39,600 bases of DNA, from NCBI GenBank assembly GCA_029243605.1, contig JAQWRT010000083.1, forward strand, positions 1 to 39,600, written 5' to 3'. Made by a program: the position numbers and the translations under genes. The DNA comes from Myxococcota bacterium. Its GTDB lineage: Bacteria > Myxococcota_A > UBA9160 > UBA4427. The notes under the pieces were generated by a model, which had not been told where the DNA came from, made no database searches, and saw only the letters and a program-made list of their open reading frames with translations. Shown in pieces: positions 24,757-33,263 of the stretch (position 1 is the first letter of the stretch; each line of letters starts with the position of its first letter).

Positions 24757-25539
24757 ATGCCGGGAGAGATAACGACAGAGAAGCGTGATGGATTGGCCTG
24801 GATCGTCTTCGATCAGGAGGAGCGGCGTAACGCCATCAACGATGCAATGTGGGATGCGATCCCTGATCTGGTCGCGGACCTCGATGCCGATCCCGATGTG
24901 CGAGTCGTCATCATGCGGGGTCGCGGCGAGGTCGCCTTCGTTTCCGGAGCCGATATCTCTGAGTTCGAGAAGAACCGAGTAGGGCCGGCCGCGCGGGAAT
25001 ACGACGCACGCAACGCCCGGGCCTTTCAAGCGCTGGCCGATCTGAGTAAGCCCCTGATCGCGCTGGTTCACGGGTTTTGCGTGGGAGGAGGTTGCGCGAT
25101 CGCGTTGAACGCCGACCTACGCTTCGCGGCCGACGATGCGGTTTTCGCGATTCCCGCCGCTCGTCTGGGCCTCGGTTATAGCGGTTCGGGACTCGAGACA
25201 TTGGTGAATGTGGTGGGGCTGCCTGCGGCCAAGGAAATTTTCTTCACGGCCCGGCGCTTCAACGCCGAAGAGGCGCGATCGATCGGCCTGGTGAATCGGG
25301 TCCTGCCCAAGTCCGAACTCGATGCCTTCGTCGAGAAGACCGCGCGCCAGATTGCCGAGAACGCACCGCTCACCGTGCGCAGCGCAAAGCTTATCCTCGG
25401 GCAATTGAGGCGATACCCCGGCGAGCGCGATCTCGAAGCCGAGGTCCGGTCCATCGACGCGTGTTATGCGAGTGACGATTATGCCGAGGGGGTTCGCGCC
25501 TTTCTCGAAAAGCGGCCACCGAATTTCCGGGGGCGCTGA
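24757..25539 (+). CDS. Crotonase-superfamily protein (enoyl-CoA hydratase-like) without the catalytic glutamates
   Basis: A 260-residue crotonase fold. The CoA-binding and oxyanion elements are present: RNAINDAMW, FVSGADISEFEK, HGFCVGGGCAIALNADLRFA and a final AEGVRAFLEKRPPNF. In classical enoyl-CoA hydratase two Glu residues activate water. Here the first position is Ala114 (GGGCAIAL instead of GGGCELAM), and the second is Ala134 (FAIPAARLGLG instead of FAxPExxLG). So ordinary hydratase chemistry is unlikely; an isomerase, hydrolase, decarboxylase or other crotonase reaction is more probable. The open frame begins inside the previous gene, but the ATG at 24757 starts the recognisable sequence. 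It converges on the panE-like gene with a 15-bp gap. Confidence 0.9.
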   Translation: MPGEITTEKRDGLAWIVFDQEERRNAINDAMWDAIPDLVADLDADPDVRVVIMRGRGEVAFVSGADISEFEKNRVGPAAREYDARNARAFQALADLSKPLIALVHGFCVGGGCAIALNADLRFAADDAVFAIPAARLGLGYSGSGLETLVNVVGLPAAKEIFFTARRFNAEEARSIGLVNRVLPKSELDAFVEKTARQIAENAPLTVRSAKLILGQLRRYPGERDLEAEVRSIDACYASDDYAEGVRAFLEKRPPNFRGR

Positions 25540-25554
25540 GCCCCGGGAATTCGA

Positions 25555-26523
25555 CTAGCGTCGTTCGGCGGCCCGGATTAGGTCGCGGAGTGCGATATTC
25601 ACGGGCGTGGCCACGCCCAAGGGGCGGCCGAGCTTGACCACCGCACCGCAGAGGGCGTCGATCTCGGTCCTGCGGCCGGCTTCCAGATCCTGGAGCATGG
25701 AAGACTCGTGCTCCGCCGTGGGCGGCAGGAGATCGCGGTAGAAGCTCGCTAGGTAGCTTTCGGCATTGGGCCAGTGGGTGGCGATGCCGGCGGCGGTGAG
25801 GACCTCGAAAATCTCCCGGGCGGTGGCCTCCATGATCTTTCGAGCCGAATCCTCCTCGGCGAGCTTTCCGTACGGAACCCGAGCGAGAGCACCCAGGGGA
25901 TTGAGCAGGCAGTTGTAGAGGAGTTTGGCGGCCAGATCGGCGCCGATTGTTTCACTGGTTTCGCAGGGGATGCCTCCCTGGTCAATCGCCTGGCAAAGAG
26001 GCTCTAGGGCCCGATGATCGGTCGAATGCAGGTAGCCGATCTGAATCGATCGGGCGTGTACGGTGATTTCGACGCGGTATTCCTCATTCCGGCGAAAGCC
26101 GGTGAGGATGCTCGCGCAGGCCACTCTCTCGGGATCCAGGGCTGCGGCGAAGGCATCGAGATTGCCCCATCCGTTCTGGCAGACCACCAGTTGGACGTTC
26201 TCCGAGAGCTTGGGCCAAAGGGCAGCCAGAGCGGGGACAATGTCTTCATTGGCGGTGCTCTTTGTGCAGACCAGGATCGAATCCATAGCCAGGCCATCCA
26301 GGTCGGCGATGGAGCGGCTGACCCCGAGCGCGCTTGCAGGAACCCGCTGCTCGCCGAGCAGCCCGGTTCGCCGAATACCAAAGCGTTCGATGGTGTGGGG
26401 TGCCGGGCTGTCCCGGAGCACGAAGTGAACCGAGCGACCCGCGGCATGGAGGCAGCTTCCGAGAGCGAGGCCGACGGCGCCCGCGCCGATGATCACCGTG
26501 GTCTTGTCGTTCTGTTCGGGCAT
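25555..26523 (-). CDS. panE: Ketopantoate reductase family protein (PanE/ApbA)
   Basis: An NADPH-dependent reductase of 322 residues. In the classic case it reduces 2-dehydropantoate to pantoate for coenzyme A synthesis. The dinucleotide motif IIGAGAVGLALG is at about 11-22. CTKSTANED and VVCQNGWGNLD follow, and Lys200 in LAAKLLYNCLLNPLGAL is at the catalytic position. SSMLQDLEAGRRTEIDALCG in the C-terminal domain is the usual substrate-binding block (S-M-x-D-x-x-x-x-R-x-T-E-I-D). Several paralogues with other 2-oxoacid substrates exist in many bacteria, so the symbol is a best guess. A hairpin-forming dyad lies immediately upstream of its ATG. Confidence 0.87.
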   Translation of the reverse strand: MPEQNDKTTVIIGAGAVGLALGSCLHAAGRSVHFVLRDSPAPHTIERFGIRRTGLLGEQRVPASALGVSRSIADLDGLAMDSILVCTKSTANEDIVPALAALWPKLSENVQLVVCQNGWGNLDAFAAALDPERVACASILTGFRRNEEYRVEITVHARSIQIGYLHSTDHRALEPLCQAIDQGGIPCETSETIGADLAAKLLYNCLLNPLGALARVPYGKLAEEDSARKIMEATAREIFEVLTAAGIATHWPNAESYLASFYRDLLPPTAEHESSMLQDLEAGRRTEIDALCGAVVKLGRPLGVATPVNIALRDLIRAAERR

Positions 26524-26524
26524 A

Positions 26525-26550
26525 CCGGCGAGAGCCTAACGACTCGCCGG
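26525..26550. promoter_or_regulatory. Inverted repeat upstream of panE
   Basis: CCGGCGAG (26525-26532) and CTCGCCGG (26543-26550) are perfect arms with a 10-base spacer. They start one base before the leftward panE ATG, so the dyad would be in the leader of that gene, over the place where a ribosome site should be. It could be an operator or a translation-blocking hairpin. Confidence 0.3.
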
Positions 26551-26612
26551 AGGATCATCGAGCAGGCTGAAACCAATGGGCAATCCACGGGTTCAACCCC
26601 CGGTAGACGCTC

Positions 26613-26642
26613 GCGGGGGGAATCCGACTGGCGGATCCCCGC
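26613..26642. other. Hairpin in the panE/lytic transglycosylase intergenic region
   Basis: GCGGGG (26613-26618) pairs with CCCCGC (26637-26642); inside, ATCCG pairs with CGGAT around ACTGG, with a three-base bulge. No T tract follows, so it is not a typical terminator. It lies 60 bp upstream of the lytic transglycosylase start. Confidence 0.35.
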
Positions 26643-26702
26643 CCGGCGACTAGTCTTAACGATGATTCCGAGCCAGTTCGAGTCGCCAACCGGGGGGAGC
26701 GA

Positions 26703-28748
26703 TTGAACTTCCAGGGTAGGCCGCATCCAATTTCTGCCATCTGTGGGATGGGGTTATTGCTCCTGAGTTGCGCCGGCTCGGGCCCTTCTTCGGGCCTGCT
26801 TCCCGATGTTCTGCCTCCGGGACATGGGATCGATCTGGACCACTCCGAGATCCGCGAGGCGCGCGCCTTGAGGCGTGCCTCCCAGGCCATTGACGCGGGC
26901 AATTTCGAACGGGCCCAATGGGAGTTGAGCCTGGCGGGGACCGGGGTGGATCTGGCGGGTTACCGGGCGCTTGAGCGGGCTCGTCTCTTCGCGGCGAGCG
27001 GGGAATTCGAGGCTGCGGCCACCGAGGCTGCGGCTTATCGAGCGGCGGTTTCCGACCCCGCTCTGGTCGAGGCCCTGGCCGCGGTGGAGGGCGATAGCCT
27101 GATGGCTCTCGGCGAGCATGTGGGGGCCCAGGAGGCCTGGCGAGTCGCTTGGGAAATCAGTCCGGATTCCGGTCGCCGGAGGGATTTTGGCCTGGCCATT
27201 ATTCAGTCGCTTCAGTACGAGGGTGACCTGGAAATCGGGGTGGAGCCCGAGGTGCATTGGGAGTCGGTCTTCCCCGCCCCGGAAGAGGCGGTTGCCGCCG
27301 AGTCACCCGCACCCGAGACGGCCTTGGCTCGGGGAGACGCCCTGATGGCTTCCGGGCGCGGGGCCCGGGCGATCGAGGCATACCGGGAGGCCTTGGCCGG
27401 CGAGCTCGCCGAGGAGGATGTTCGCCGCGCCCAGTTCCAGCTCGGGTTGGCGCTCTTCCGACTCCGGGTCTACGACGAAGCGCTGGCGGTGTTTGCCGCC
27501 CTCGAGGGAGATGCCGAGGCTCGCCTGTGGCACGCCCGGTCGCTGGCTCGAACCGGCCAAATCGAGGCCTCGATCGTGGGCTTCGAGGAACTGGCCCAGG
27601 ATGCGCCGCCCAGGTTGGCCAACCGGGCTCGCTACTTGGCGGCCACTCTGCTCGAGGATCAGGGGGAAACCGAACGTGCGGTGGCTCATTACGCGGCGGT
27701 GGTCGCCGATGAGGATTCCCGGGATCAGGCTCGCCAGGCGCTCTGGAGGATCGGTTGGCTGGCCTGGCGAGCGGGCGATTATCCCGAAGCGCGGATGCGC
27801 TTCGAGGAGCTAGTCGAGCGCGAGCCCGACGCTCTGGGCGAACTCAAGCCGCGCTACTGGGCAGCCCGCGCGGCCGTAGCCATGGGCCAGCGGGGACTGG
27901 GACGAAGCGAGTTGGCCGCCCTCGCTCGGGAGTGGCCGCTCTCCTATTACGGCTGGCGCGCCCAGCAGAGACTTGGCCGGCCCCGGGTCTCGACCAAAAC
28001 GGTGCGCACGGAGATCTTCTCGAGGCCCTCGAGCCCGGCCGACGAGGACCGCATGCGGCGGGCGCTGCTCCTGCTGGAGGCGGGCTATCTCGAGAGCGCT
28101 CGCTACGAGATCCAGCCGCTCCTCAAGCGTCCCTGCAGCCTGGTGGACTGTATTCGGCTGGGTTCGCTGCTCGCCGGCCTTGGCGATTTCCACGGGGCTC
28201 AGCAACTCGTGGTACGGCGCTATCCGGGGCTCCTGGGCCAGGGGCTCTCGCCGGGCTACGAGGCGCTGTTCTGGCTTTCCTGGCCCCCCGCCTACGCGGA
28301 TTCCGTTCATGCGAGTCTGGCCGAGTCGGGCCGAATCGACCCGGCGCTGGTCTGGGCGATTATGCGCGAGGAGAGCGGCTTCCGCCCGGGAGTGATGTCC
28401 TCGGCGGGGGCTATGGGGCTCCTGCAGTTGATGCCCGAGACCGCCCGCCAGACGGCGGACCGGGTCGGGGCCGAAAGCCTCGATGACAGCGAAGAGCTCT
28501 TTGTGCCAGGCACTAATATTGCGTTGGGGACCGCCTATCTCGACTACTTGGCCGAACGTTTTCCCAGTCAGACCTCGGCGATCATTGCGAGCTACAACGC
28601 GGGGCCCAACGCGGTGGCGGGCTGGCGGACCGGTGCCGCAGCCAGCGTCGAGGACGACGTCTGGGTCGAGGATATCCCCTACGCGCAGACCCGGTCCTAC
28701 GTTCGCCGGGTGCTGCGCAGCCTCCACGCCTACCGCAATTTCTATTGA
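26703..28748 (+). CDS. Soluble-type lytic transglycosylase (Slt70-like), probable lipoprotein
   Basis: A 681-residue periplasmic murein lyase. The N-terminus has a basic start, a hydrophobic core and LLSC at 20-23, a likely lipobox, so Cys23 would be lipidated. Residues about 40-520 are a long alpha-helical, TPR-like superhelix, rich in Ala, Glu and Arg, as in the Slt70 U-domain. The SLT domain begins at about 545: WAIMREESGF with the catalytic Glu557, SSAGAMGLLQLMPETA, then NIALGTAYLDYLAERF, IIASYNAGPNAV and the closing IPYAQTRSYVRRVL. The start is a TTG at 26703 behind GGGGGGAG; the next ATG (26748) would remove most of the signal. No neighbour suggests a secretion-system role. Confidence 0.92.
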   Translation: MNFQGRPHPISAICGMGLLLLSCAGSGPSSGLLPDVLPPGHGIDLDHSEIREARALRRASQAIDAGNFERAQWELSLAGTGVDLAGYRALERARLFAASGEFEAAATEAAAYRAAVSDPALVEALAAVEGDSLMALGEHVGAQEAWRVAWEISPDSGRRRDFGLAIIQSLQYEGDLEIGVEPEVHWESVFPAPEEAVAAESPAPETALARGDALMASGRGARAIEAYREALAGELAEEDVRRAQFQLGLALFRLRVYDEALAVFAALEGDAEARLWHARSLARTGQIEASIVGFEELAQDAPPRLANRARYLAATLLEDQGETERAVAHYAAVVADEDSRDQARQALWRIGWLAWRAGDYPEARMRFEELVEREPDALGELKPRYWAARAAVAMGQRGLGRSELAALAREWPLSYYGWRAQQRLGRPRVSTKTVRTEIFSRPSSPADEDRMRRALLLLEAGYLESARYEIQPLLKRPCSLVDCIRLGSLLAGLGDFHGAQQLVVRRYPGLLGQGLSPGYEALFWLSWPPAYADSVHASLAESGRIDPALVWAIMREESGFRPGVMSSAGAMGLLQLMPETARQTADRVGAESLDDSEELFVPGTNIALGTAYLDYLAERFPSQTSAIIASYNAGPNAVAGWRTGAAASVEDDVWVEDIPYAQTRSYVRRVLRSLHAYRNFY

Positions 28749-28858
28749 TTCCGGCGGGGTGCAGCGCCACGGGATCGGTGGCGGGGGCTGGTGTATGCTG
28801 AGCCTTCTGGCCAGGATGGCTGCGGTCAGGTCACGACCAATTATAGGAGAGAAGCACG

Positions 28859-30001
28859 ATGGGACCGCTTGAAGGCGTCAGAATTCTCGAGGTAGCTGGC
28901 ATCGGGCCGGGGCCCTTCGCTGGCATGATGTTGTCCGATATGGGGGCCGAAGTCATCCGTATCGACCGTGCCGATCGTGCGCGCGGCGGCGATCCCGATA
29001 ACCCTCCCAAGGATATCCTGGCGCGCGGGCGCCGAAGTGTCGCGGTGGATCTCAAAAATCCCCAGGGCATCGAAACGGTTCTTCAGATGGTGGAGAAGGC
29101 CGACGCGATCATCGAGGGTTTCAGGCCGGGGGTTATGGAAAGACTTGGGCTTGGGCCGGATATTTGCCTGGCGCGAAATCCAGGCATCATTTTTGGTCGC
29201 ATGACGGGGTGGGGTCAGGATGGACCGCTCGCGAGCGCGGCGGGGCATGACATCAACTACATCGCCCTGACGGGAGCCCTCCACGCGATCGGGCGGCGCG
29301 ACTCGGCGCCTGTCCCCCCCTTGAATCTGGTCGGCGATTTCGGTGGAGGGGGGATGCTGCTCGCTTATGGGGTGGTGTGCGGCCTGCTTGAAAAGTCGCG
29401 CTCGGGCAAGGGGCAGGTGGTTGATGCCGCCATGGTGGACGGAGCCTCTTCGCTGATGGGCATGATCTACGCGATGAACGCCATGGGCGTGTGGAAGGAT
29501 GCAAGGGGCGAGAACATGCTCGATACGGGCTCCCACTTTTACGACGTCTACGAGACCAAAGATGCCAAATATGTTTCGATCGGTTCCATCGAGCCGCAAT
29601 TCTACGCCCTGCTCCTCCAGAAATTGGGGCTCGAGGGCGAAGAGCTTCCGCCCCAGATGGACCGGGATCAGTGGGCGGGCCTAAAGGTTCGTTTCGCCGA
29701 GATCTTCAAGACTAAAACTCGGGATGAATGGAACATAATTATGGAGGGAACCGATATTTGTTACGCGCCGGTTCTCGACCTGGCCGAGGCTCCGGAGCAT
29801 CCGCACCTGAAGGAGCGGGGAACTTTTGTCGAAGCGGCTGGCGTTGTTCAGCCCGCCCCGGCTCCGCGCTTCAGTCGAACAGTTCCCAAACTTGGACGTT
29901 TCCCCTCTTTTGAGGGGCAGCATACAGATGAGGTGCTCGAGGACTTTGGGTTTGGTTCCGAGCAAGTCGCCGCCTTACGGGAGAGCAAGGCAATCGTTTA
30001 A
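28859..30001 (+). CDS. Alpha-methylacyl-CoA racemase (CaiB/BaiF family)
   Basis: A 380-residue type III CoA-transferase fold. Racemases of this family interconvert (2R)- and (2S)-methylacyl-CoA so that branched chains can enter beta-oxidation. The opening LEGVRILEVAGIGPGPFAGM and the MGAEVIRID block are general to the family. His130 in AAGHDINYIALTGALHAIGR and Asp160 in NLVGDFGGGGMLLAYG correspond to the two catalytic bases of the M. tuberculosis racemase (His126, Asp156). LDTGSHFYDVYETKDAKYVS with its acidic residue also matches the racemase branch. This favours racemase over CoA transferase. A good ribosome site (GGAGAGAAG) precedes the ATG. It fits the acyl-CoA dehydrogenase and crotonase genes elsewhere in the window. 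Confidence 0.93.
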   Translation: MGPLEGVRILEVAGIGPGPFAGMMLSDMGAEVIRIDRADRARGGDPDNPPKDILARGRRSVAVDLKNPQGIETVLQMVEKADAIIEGFRPGVMERLGLGPDICLARNPGIIFGRMTGWGQDGPLASAAGHDINYIALTGALHAIGRRDSAPVPPLNLVGDFGGGGMLLAYGVVCGLLEKSRSGKGQVVDAAMVDGASSLMGMIYAMNAMGVWKDARGENMLDTGSHFYDVYETKDAKYVSIGSIEPQFYALLLQKLGLEGEELPPQMDRDQWAGLKVRFAEIFKTKTRDEWNIIMEGTDICYAPVLDLAEAPEHPHLKERGTFVEAAGVVQPAPAPRFSRTVPKLGRFPSFEGQHTDEVLEDFGFGSEQVAALRESKAIV

Positions 30002-30142
30002 GCCTAGTTCGCCGCTTCATCGAGGGCGAAAATAAAATTCGGCGAAGGACCCCAGGGCGGGACTGCTCGTGGGAATTCAGCCTAAGCCGCGATAAAATGA
30101 GAGTAAGCCCAGAGTGGAGCTCTTATCAGTCAGGAGAATACC

Positions 30143-31024
30143 GTGAATCCGAAACTTACCGCTCTCTTCGTTGCCATCCTCGCAGTCGTCATGTTTGGCC
30201 GTCAGTTTTTCCATCAGGTACCTGTGGGGCATGTCGGCGTGGCCTCGTTTTTTGGGGAGGTCCTTGATCATTCTTATGTCGAAGGGCCGCATTTCCCAGT
30301 GAACCCCCTGCTCAGCTGGCATGATATGGATGTTCGTGAGAAGTCCACGAAGCTCCCGAGCATCGAGGTTCCGACCCGTGATCAGTTGCTCACGAAGATC
30401 GATCTTAGTATCCAGTACCGATTGAACGCGAAGATGGCGCCCCAGATTTTTCGGGACACCGGCGATGAAAACCAGGTGATCGCGATTCACATGATCCCGA
30501 AGGTTCGTTCCCTGCTTCGAGAGCTGGGTACGAATATCAACCGGGCTGAGGATTTCTTCTTGGAGCACACCCGCGATCTTCTGGCCTCGGAAATGCAAGC
30601 CGGACTTTCGAAATTCGTTGCACCCCACGGCATCATTATCGATACGGTCCTGATTCGTGGCATCAACCTTCCCCCGGTGCTCGCCAAGGCGATCGAGCAG
30701 AAGAAGGAACGAGAGCAGGCCGGTGAGCGCGAGAAGGCCGAGCTCGAACGCTTTCGCACCGAGCAGCAGCAGCAAGTGGCCCAGGCCGAGGCGAAGCGCC
30801 AAGCTGCCGAGGAAAACGCCAAGACTGTGAAGATTCTCGCCGATGCCAAGGCCTACGAGATCGCGGCGATCAACGCTGCGGCGTCGAAGAATCCCGCCTA
30901 TGTCCAGCTTCAGGCTCTCGAAGCCTTGAAGAAGATCGCCGAGGACCCTTCGGCGAAGATCTACTTCATGGATGGCCAGAGCCCTCAGCCCCTACCGCTC
31001 CTCCACATGGGAGATCAGCAGTAA
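30143..31024 (+). CDS. SPFH/prohibitin-domain membrane protein
   Basis: A 293-residue protein with one N-terminal membrane segment (about 5-21) and an SPFH/band-7 domain (about 25-195) that includes VPVGHVGVASFFGEV, GPHFPVNPL and TRDQLLTKIDLSIQYRL. Then comes a charged coiled-coil (about 195-250, with a QQQQ run) and a short C-terminal region. The sequence resembles prohibitins more than HflK/HflC or stomatin, which would make it a ring-forming scaffold in the inner membrane. No partner protease (FtsH) or NfeD gene is adjacent. The start is a GTG at 30143 with AGGAG before it. The 141-bp upstream gap contains TTCGCCG/CGGCGAA arms (30009-30015, 30040-30046) but no clear promoter. Confidence 0.88.
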   Translation: MNPKLTALFVAILAVVMFGRQFFHQVPVGHVGVASFFGEVLDHSYVEGPHFPVNPLLSWHDMDVREKSTKLPSIEVPTRDQLLTKIDLSIQYRLNAKMAPQIFRDTGDENQVIAIHMIPKVRSLLRELGTNINRAEDFFLEHTRDLLASEMQAGLSKFVAPHGIIIDTVLIRGINLPPVLAKAIEQKKEREQAGEREKAELERFRTEQQQQVAQAEAKRQAAEENAKTVKILADAKAYEIAAINAAASKNPAYVQLQALEALKKIAEDPSAKIYFMDGQSPQPLPLLHMGDQQ

Positions 31025-31033
31025 CGAGCGCTT

Positions 31034-31068
31034 GATTCTTCGGGTCCGGGACCCGGACCCGAAGAATC
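31034..31068. terminator. Perfect 16-bp inverted repeat between two convergent genes
   Basis: The arms at 31034-31049 and 31053-31068 are exact reverse complements (GATTCTTCGGGTCCGG on the left) around a three-base loop GAC. It starts 10 bp after the SPFH stop and covers the first bases of the MATE stop codon on the opposite strand. No T tract follows on either strand, so it is a bidirectional terminator-like or mRNA-end-stabilising hairpin rather than a canonical terminator. Confidence 0.6.
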
Positions 31069-32506
31069 AGGTGGGCCGAGGGTCTGATCGGAGCCGGCTC
31101 CGGGTCCGGGTCCAGCGGCCGGTGGCCACCCATGCCCCGGTGAAGGTGGTGCCCACCAGCGCGCCGACAAATTGGGCGATAAAGAGGCCCTCGGGCCCCA
31201 TACCCCGGGTTTCAGCGAGGTAGATGCCCAGGGGAAGGGTGAGCAGGACGGCATTCAATACCGAGATCACCATGGGGATCATCATATCCCCAGCGCCCTG
31301 CAATGCGCGAAAGAAGACGAAAGAGAACGCGAGGGGGACTAGGGAGGCTGCTTGCCAGGTGAGCATCCGGCTTCCGATGGCGATGACCTCGGGGTCCTGG
31401 GTAAAAATTCGCAGCAGGTTTTCCCTGAATAGATAGAGCACGACGGCAAGGCTCCACATGAGGGCGCAGACTACAGCCAAACCCACTTGGATGGCTTGCC
31501 AGGCGCGCCGAACGCTCCCCGAGCCCAGGGCCTGACCCACCAGGGTCGCGACGGCGCCCGCCAGGGGAAAGCAGATCATGGGCGCCAGCATGCCCATGCG
31601 GAGTCCGATGGAGTAGGCAGTCTGGGCCTTGTCGCCGAAATCACCCATCATGCGGATGAAGACGACGGTGACAAGAAACGTTCCGAGCATCTGCAGGGCA
31701 GGCGGCCAGGCGAGCACGAGAACGCTCTTCATGACCTCTGGATCGGGTCGCATATGACGTCTTCGAACGTGAACTCGGCTACCGCCTCCGAAGAGGATGC
31801 GACTGATCAGCAGGATGGAGCCGATCTGGCCTACACCCATGCCGAGTGCGACGCCGCTGATTCCCAGGGCAGGCATTCCCAGATTGCCGTAGATCAGAGC
31901 CCACTCCCCCAGGAGAGAAAGCAGGGTTTGAACCACCGCGATGAGGAATGGGGTCGCGGTATCGCCGGCGCCATTGAGGATGGCGTTGAAGATGTTGACG
32001 AAGATAAAGCCAAAATTGAGAAGCAGGACGAGTCGAACATAGGGGACGCCTATCGCCAGAACTTCGCTGGAGACGTTCATGATCCCGAGAAGCTCCCTGG
32101 AAAACATGAGTCCCAGCAGAGCCAGAAAGCATGAGAGGATCAGCCCCATCAGGACCGTCTGCCCCGCTACATGGTCGGCCTGATCCAACTTCTTCTCGCC
32201 AATACTGCGAGCGATCAGCCCCTGAGTTCCGAAGCTAGCCCCCATGACCAGCATGAAAAAGAACTGCCTTAGGGATTGGTTAGTGACGACTACGGCGGTG
32301 ACAGCTTGGTCGCCAAGGCCGCTAATCAGCTTCAGATCAATGAGTTGGAATAGCACCCCGCCGAAGAGGCTTGTTGCCACTAGGGGCAGGGCCAGCACGA
32401 TCAGGGATGTGAGCAAACTTCCGCGGGTATGATCGCGATCTCGCCAACGAGCGAAAAGACTTTTGGTTTTCGCTTCAGATAGCCTGGAGTCACGTTCTTT
32501 GGACAA
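31067..32506 (-). CDS. MATE-family efflux transporter
   Basis: A 479-residue inner-membrane exporter with about twelve hydrophobic segments in two six-helix halves. Family features include the first-half block ATSLFGGVLFQLIDLKLIS and GASFGTQGLIARSIGEKK, INAILNGAGDTATPF-like FNAILNGAGDTATPF, and the corresponding FFRALQGAGDMMIPMVIS in the second half. MATE proteins exchange drugs or metabolites for H+ or Na+; the substrate is not predictable. The first codon is a TTG at 32506 without a strong ribosome site, so the N-terminus (about 25 charged residues) is uncertain. The C-terminal tail is Arg-rich, encoded by GGGTCCGG-type repeats. It follows the Nudix gene by 54 bp on the same strand. Confidence 0.92.
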   Translation of the reverse strand: MSKERDSRLSEAKTKSLFARWRDRDHTRGSLLTSLIVLALPLVATSLFGGVLFQLIDLKLISGLGDQAVTAVVVTNQSLRQFFFMLVMGASFGTQGLIARSIGEKKLDQADHVAGQTVLMGLILSCFLALLGLMFSRELLGIMNVSSEVLAIGVPYVRLVLLLNFGFIFVNIFNAILNGAGDTATPFLIAVVQTLLSLLGEWALIYGNLGMPALGISGVALGMGVGQIGSILLISRILFGGGSRVHVRRRHMRPDPEVMKSVLVLAWPPALQMLGTFLVTVVFIRMMGDFGDKAQTAYSIGLRMGMLAPMICFPLAGAVATLVGQALGSGSVRRAWQAIQVGLAVVCALMWSLAVVLYLFRENLLRIFTQDPEVIAIGSRMLTWQAASLVPLAFSFVFFRALQGAGDMMIPMVISVLNAVLLTLPLGIYLAETRGMGPEGLFIAQFVGALVGTTFTGAWVATGRWTRTRSRLRSDPRPT

Positions 32507-32560
32507 GGGAGGTTTCCATATGGGCTGGGTCGGTAGTGGTGGTCGGAGGATAGCGGCCGA

Positions 32561-33199
32561 TCAGTTCCAGGCGAAAACGGGTTGCTCAAGATGGGCGACC
32601 CGAGTCGATTTTCCTCGAAGTCCGACTTCTCGAAATTGGTAGAGAAAGGCGGCGGTAGGGGCATGAATGCTTTCGTTGAGGGGCGGGATAGGGACCGAGA
32701 GGACGGGCCGATCGCTGTCCGGGATCTCGCGCAGTTGCGGGATTTCAGGGCTTTCGAGCAGGGTCAGGGGGATGCGGTGAATTTCGGCTACCTCTGCAGG
32801 GTTTGGAGTCAGGTCGATGGGCCCCGCGGCCCAAACAACCACCGGCGTGATGAGGAAGCCCGATCGGGTGGGGTAGTCATCGAGTAGGCCGATCACCGAG
32901 TCGGATGAGAGGGAAAGCCCTACCTCCTCTTCGGTTTCGCGCAGGGCTGCCTCGATGACGCTCTCGCCCGGATCGAGTCGGCCGCCCGGAAGAGCCCACT
33001 GGCCGGGGTGCTTGCGCATTCGAGCGGGTCTTCGCGTCAAGATGAAGCAGGCCTCATCCTCGTCGTTCCCCACGAGAGCCAGGGTTACGGCGGCGCGAGT
33101 CAGCTCGGTTCCTGCCTCCGGAAGTCGTTCAAATCGGTCGAGGTTCGCTATGATGCTTTGGCGGCAGCGGTTGTCCATTAAGAATCGCAGAGGCGACAT
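32561..33199 (-). CDS. Nudix hydrolase, CoA-pyrophosphatase-like
   Basis: A 212-residue Nudix protein. The Nudix box (GX5EX7REUXEEXGU) is complete at residues 73-95: Gly73, Glu79, Arg87-Glu88, Glu91-Glu92 and Gly94, which bind Mg2+ and activate water. The preceding LTRRPARMRKHPGQWALPGG resembles the NudL/CoA diphosphatase extension (LTxRxxxLRxHxGQ-FPGG), which suggests CoA or its derivatives as substrate, though that extension is not exact here. An ATG seven codons later is also possible, since no ribosome site precedes the first. It is divergent from the alpha/beta hydrolase gene (64 bp). Confidence 0.88.
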   Translation of the reverse strand: MSPLRFLMDNRCRQSIIANLDRFERLPEAGTELTRAAVTLALVGNDEDEACFILTRRPARMRKHPGQWALPGGRLDPGESVIEAALRETEEEVGLSLSSDSVIGLLDDYPTRSGFLITPVVVWAAGPIDLTPNPAEVAEIHRIPLTLLESPEIPQLREIPDSDRPVLSVPIPPLNESIHAPTAAFLYQFREVGLRGKSTRVAHLEQPVFAWN

Positions 33200-33263
33200 C
33201 GCCTGAGCATAACGCGTCGGAGGCTCGCCCGGTTCCGGCCCCTTTTTACCGGAAGTGTCTCCG

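Noticed and set aside
26590..26642. tRNA-like GGTTCAAC piece in the panE upstream region
   Set aside because: The flanking bases do not form a five-pair T stem, and no D arm, anticodon arm or acceptor stem can be drawn.
26014..26706. 230-codon rightward frame opposite the panE-like gene
   Set aside because: It is the mirror of a conserved reductase and shows no domain of its own.
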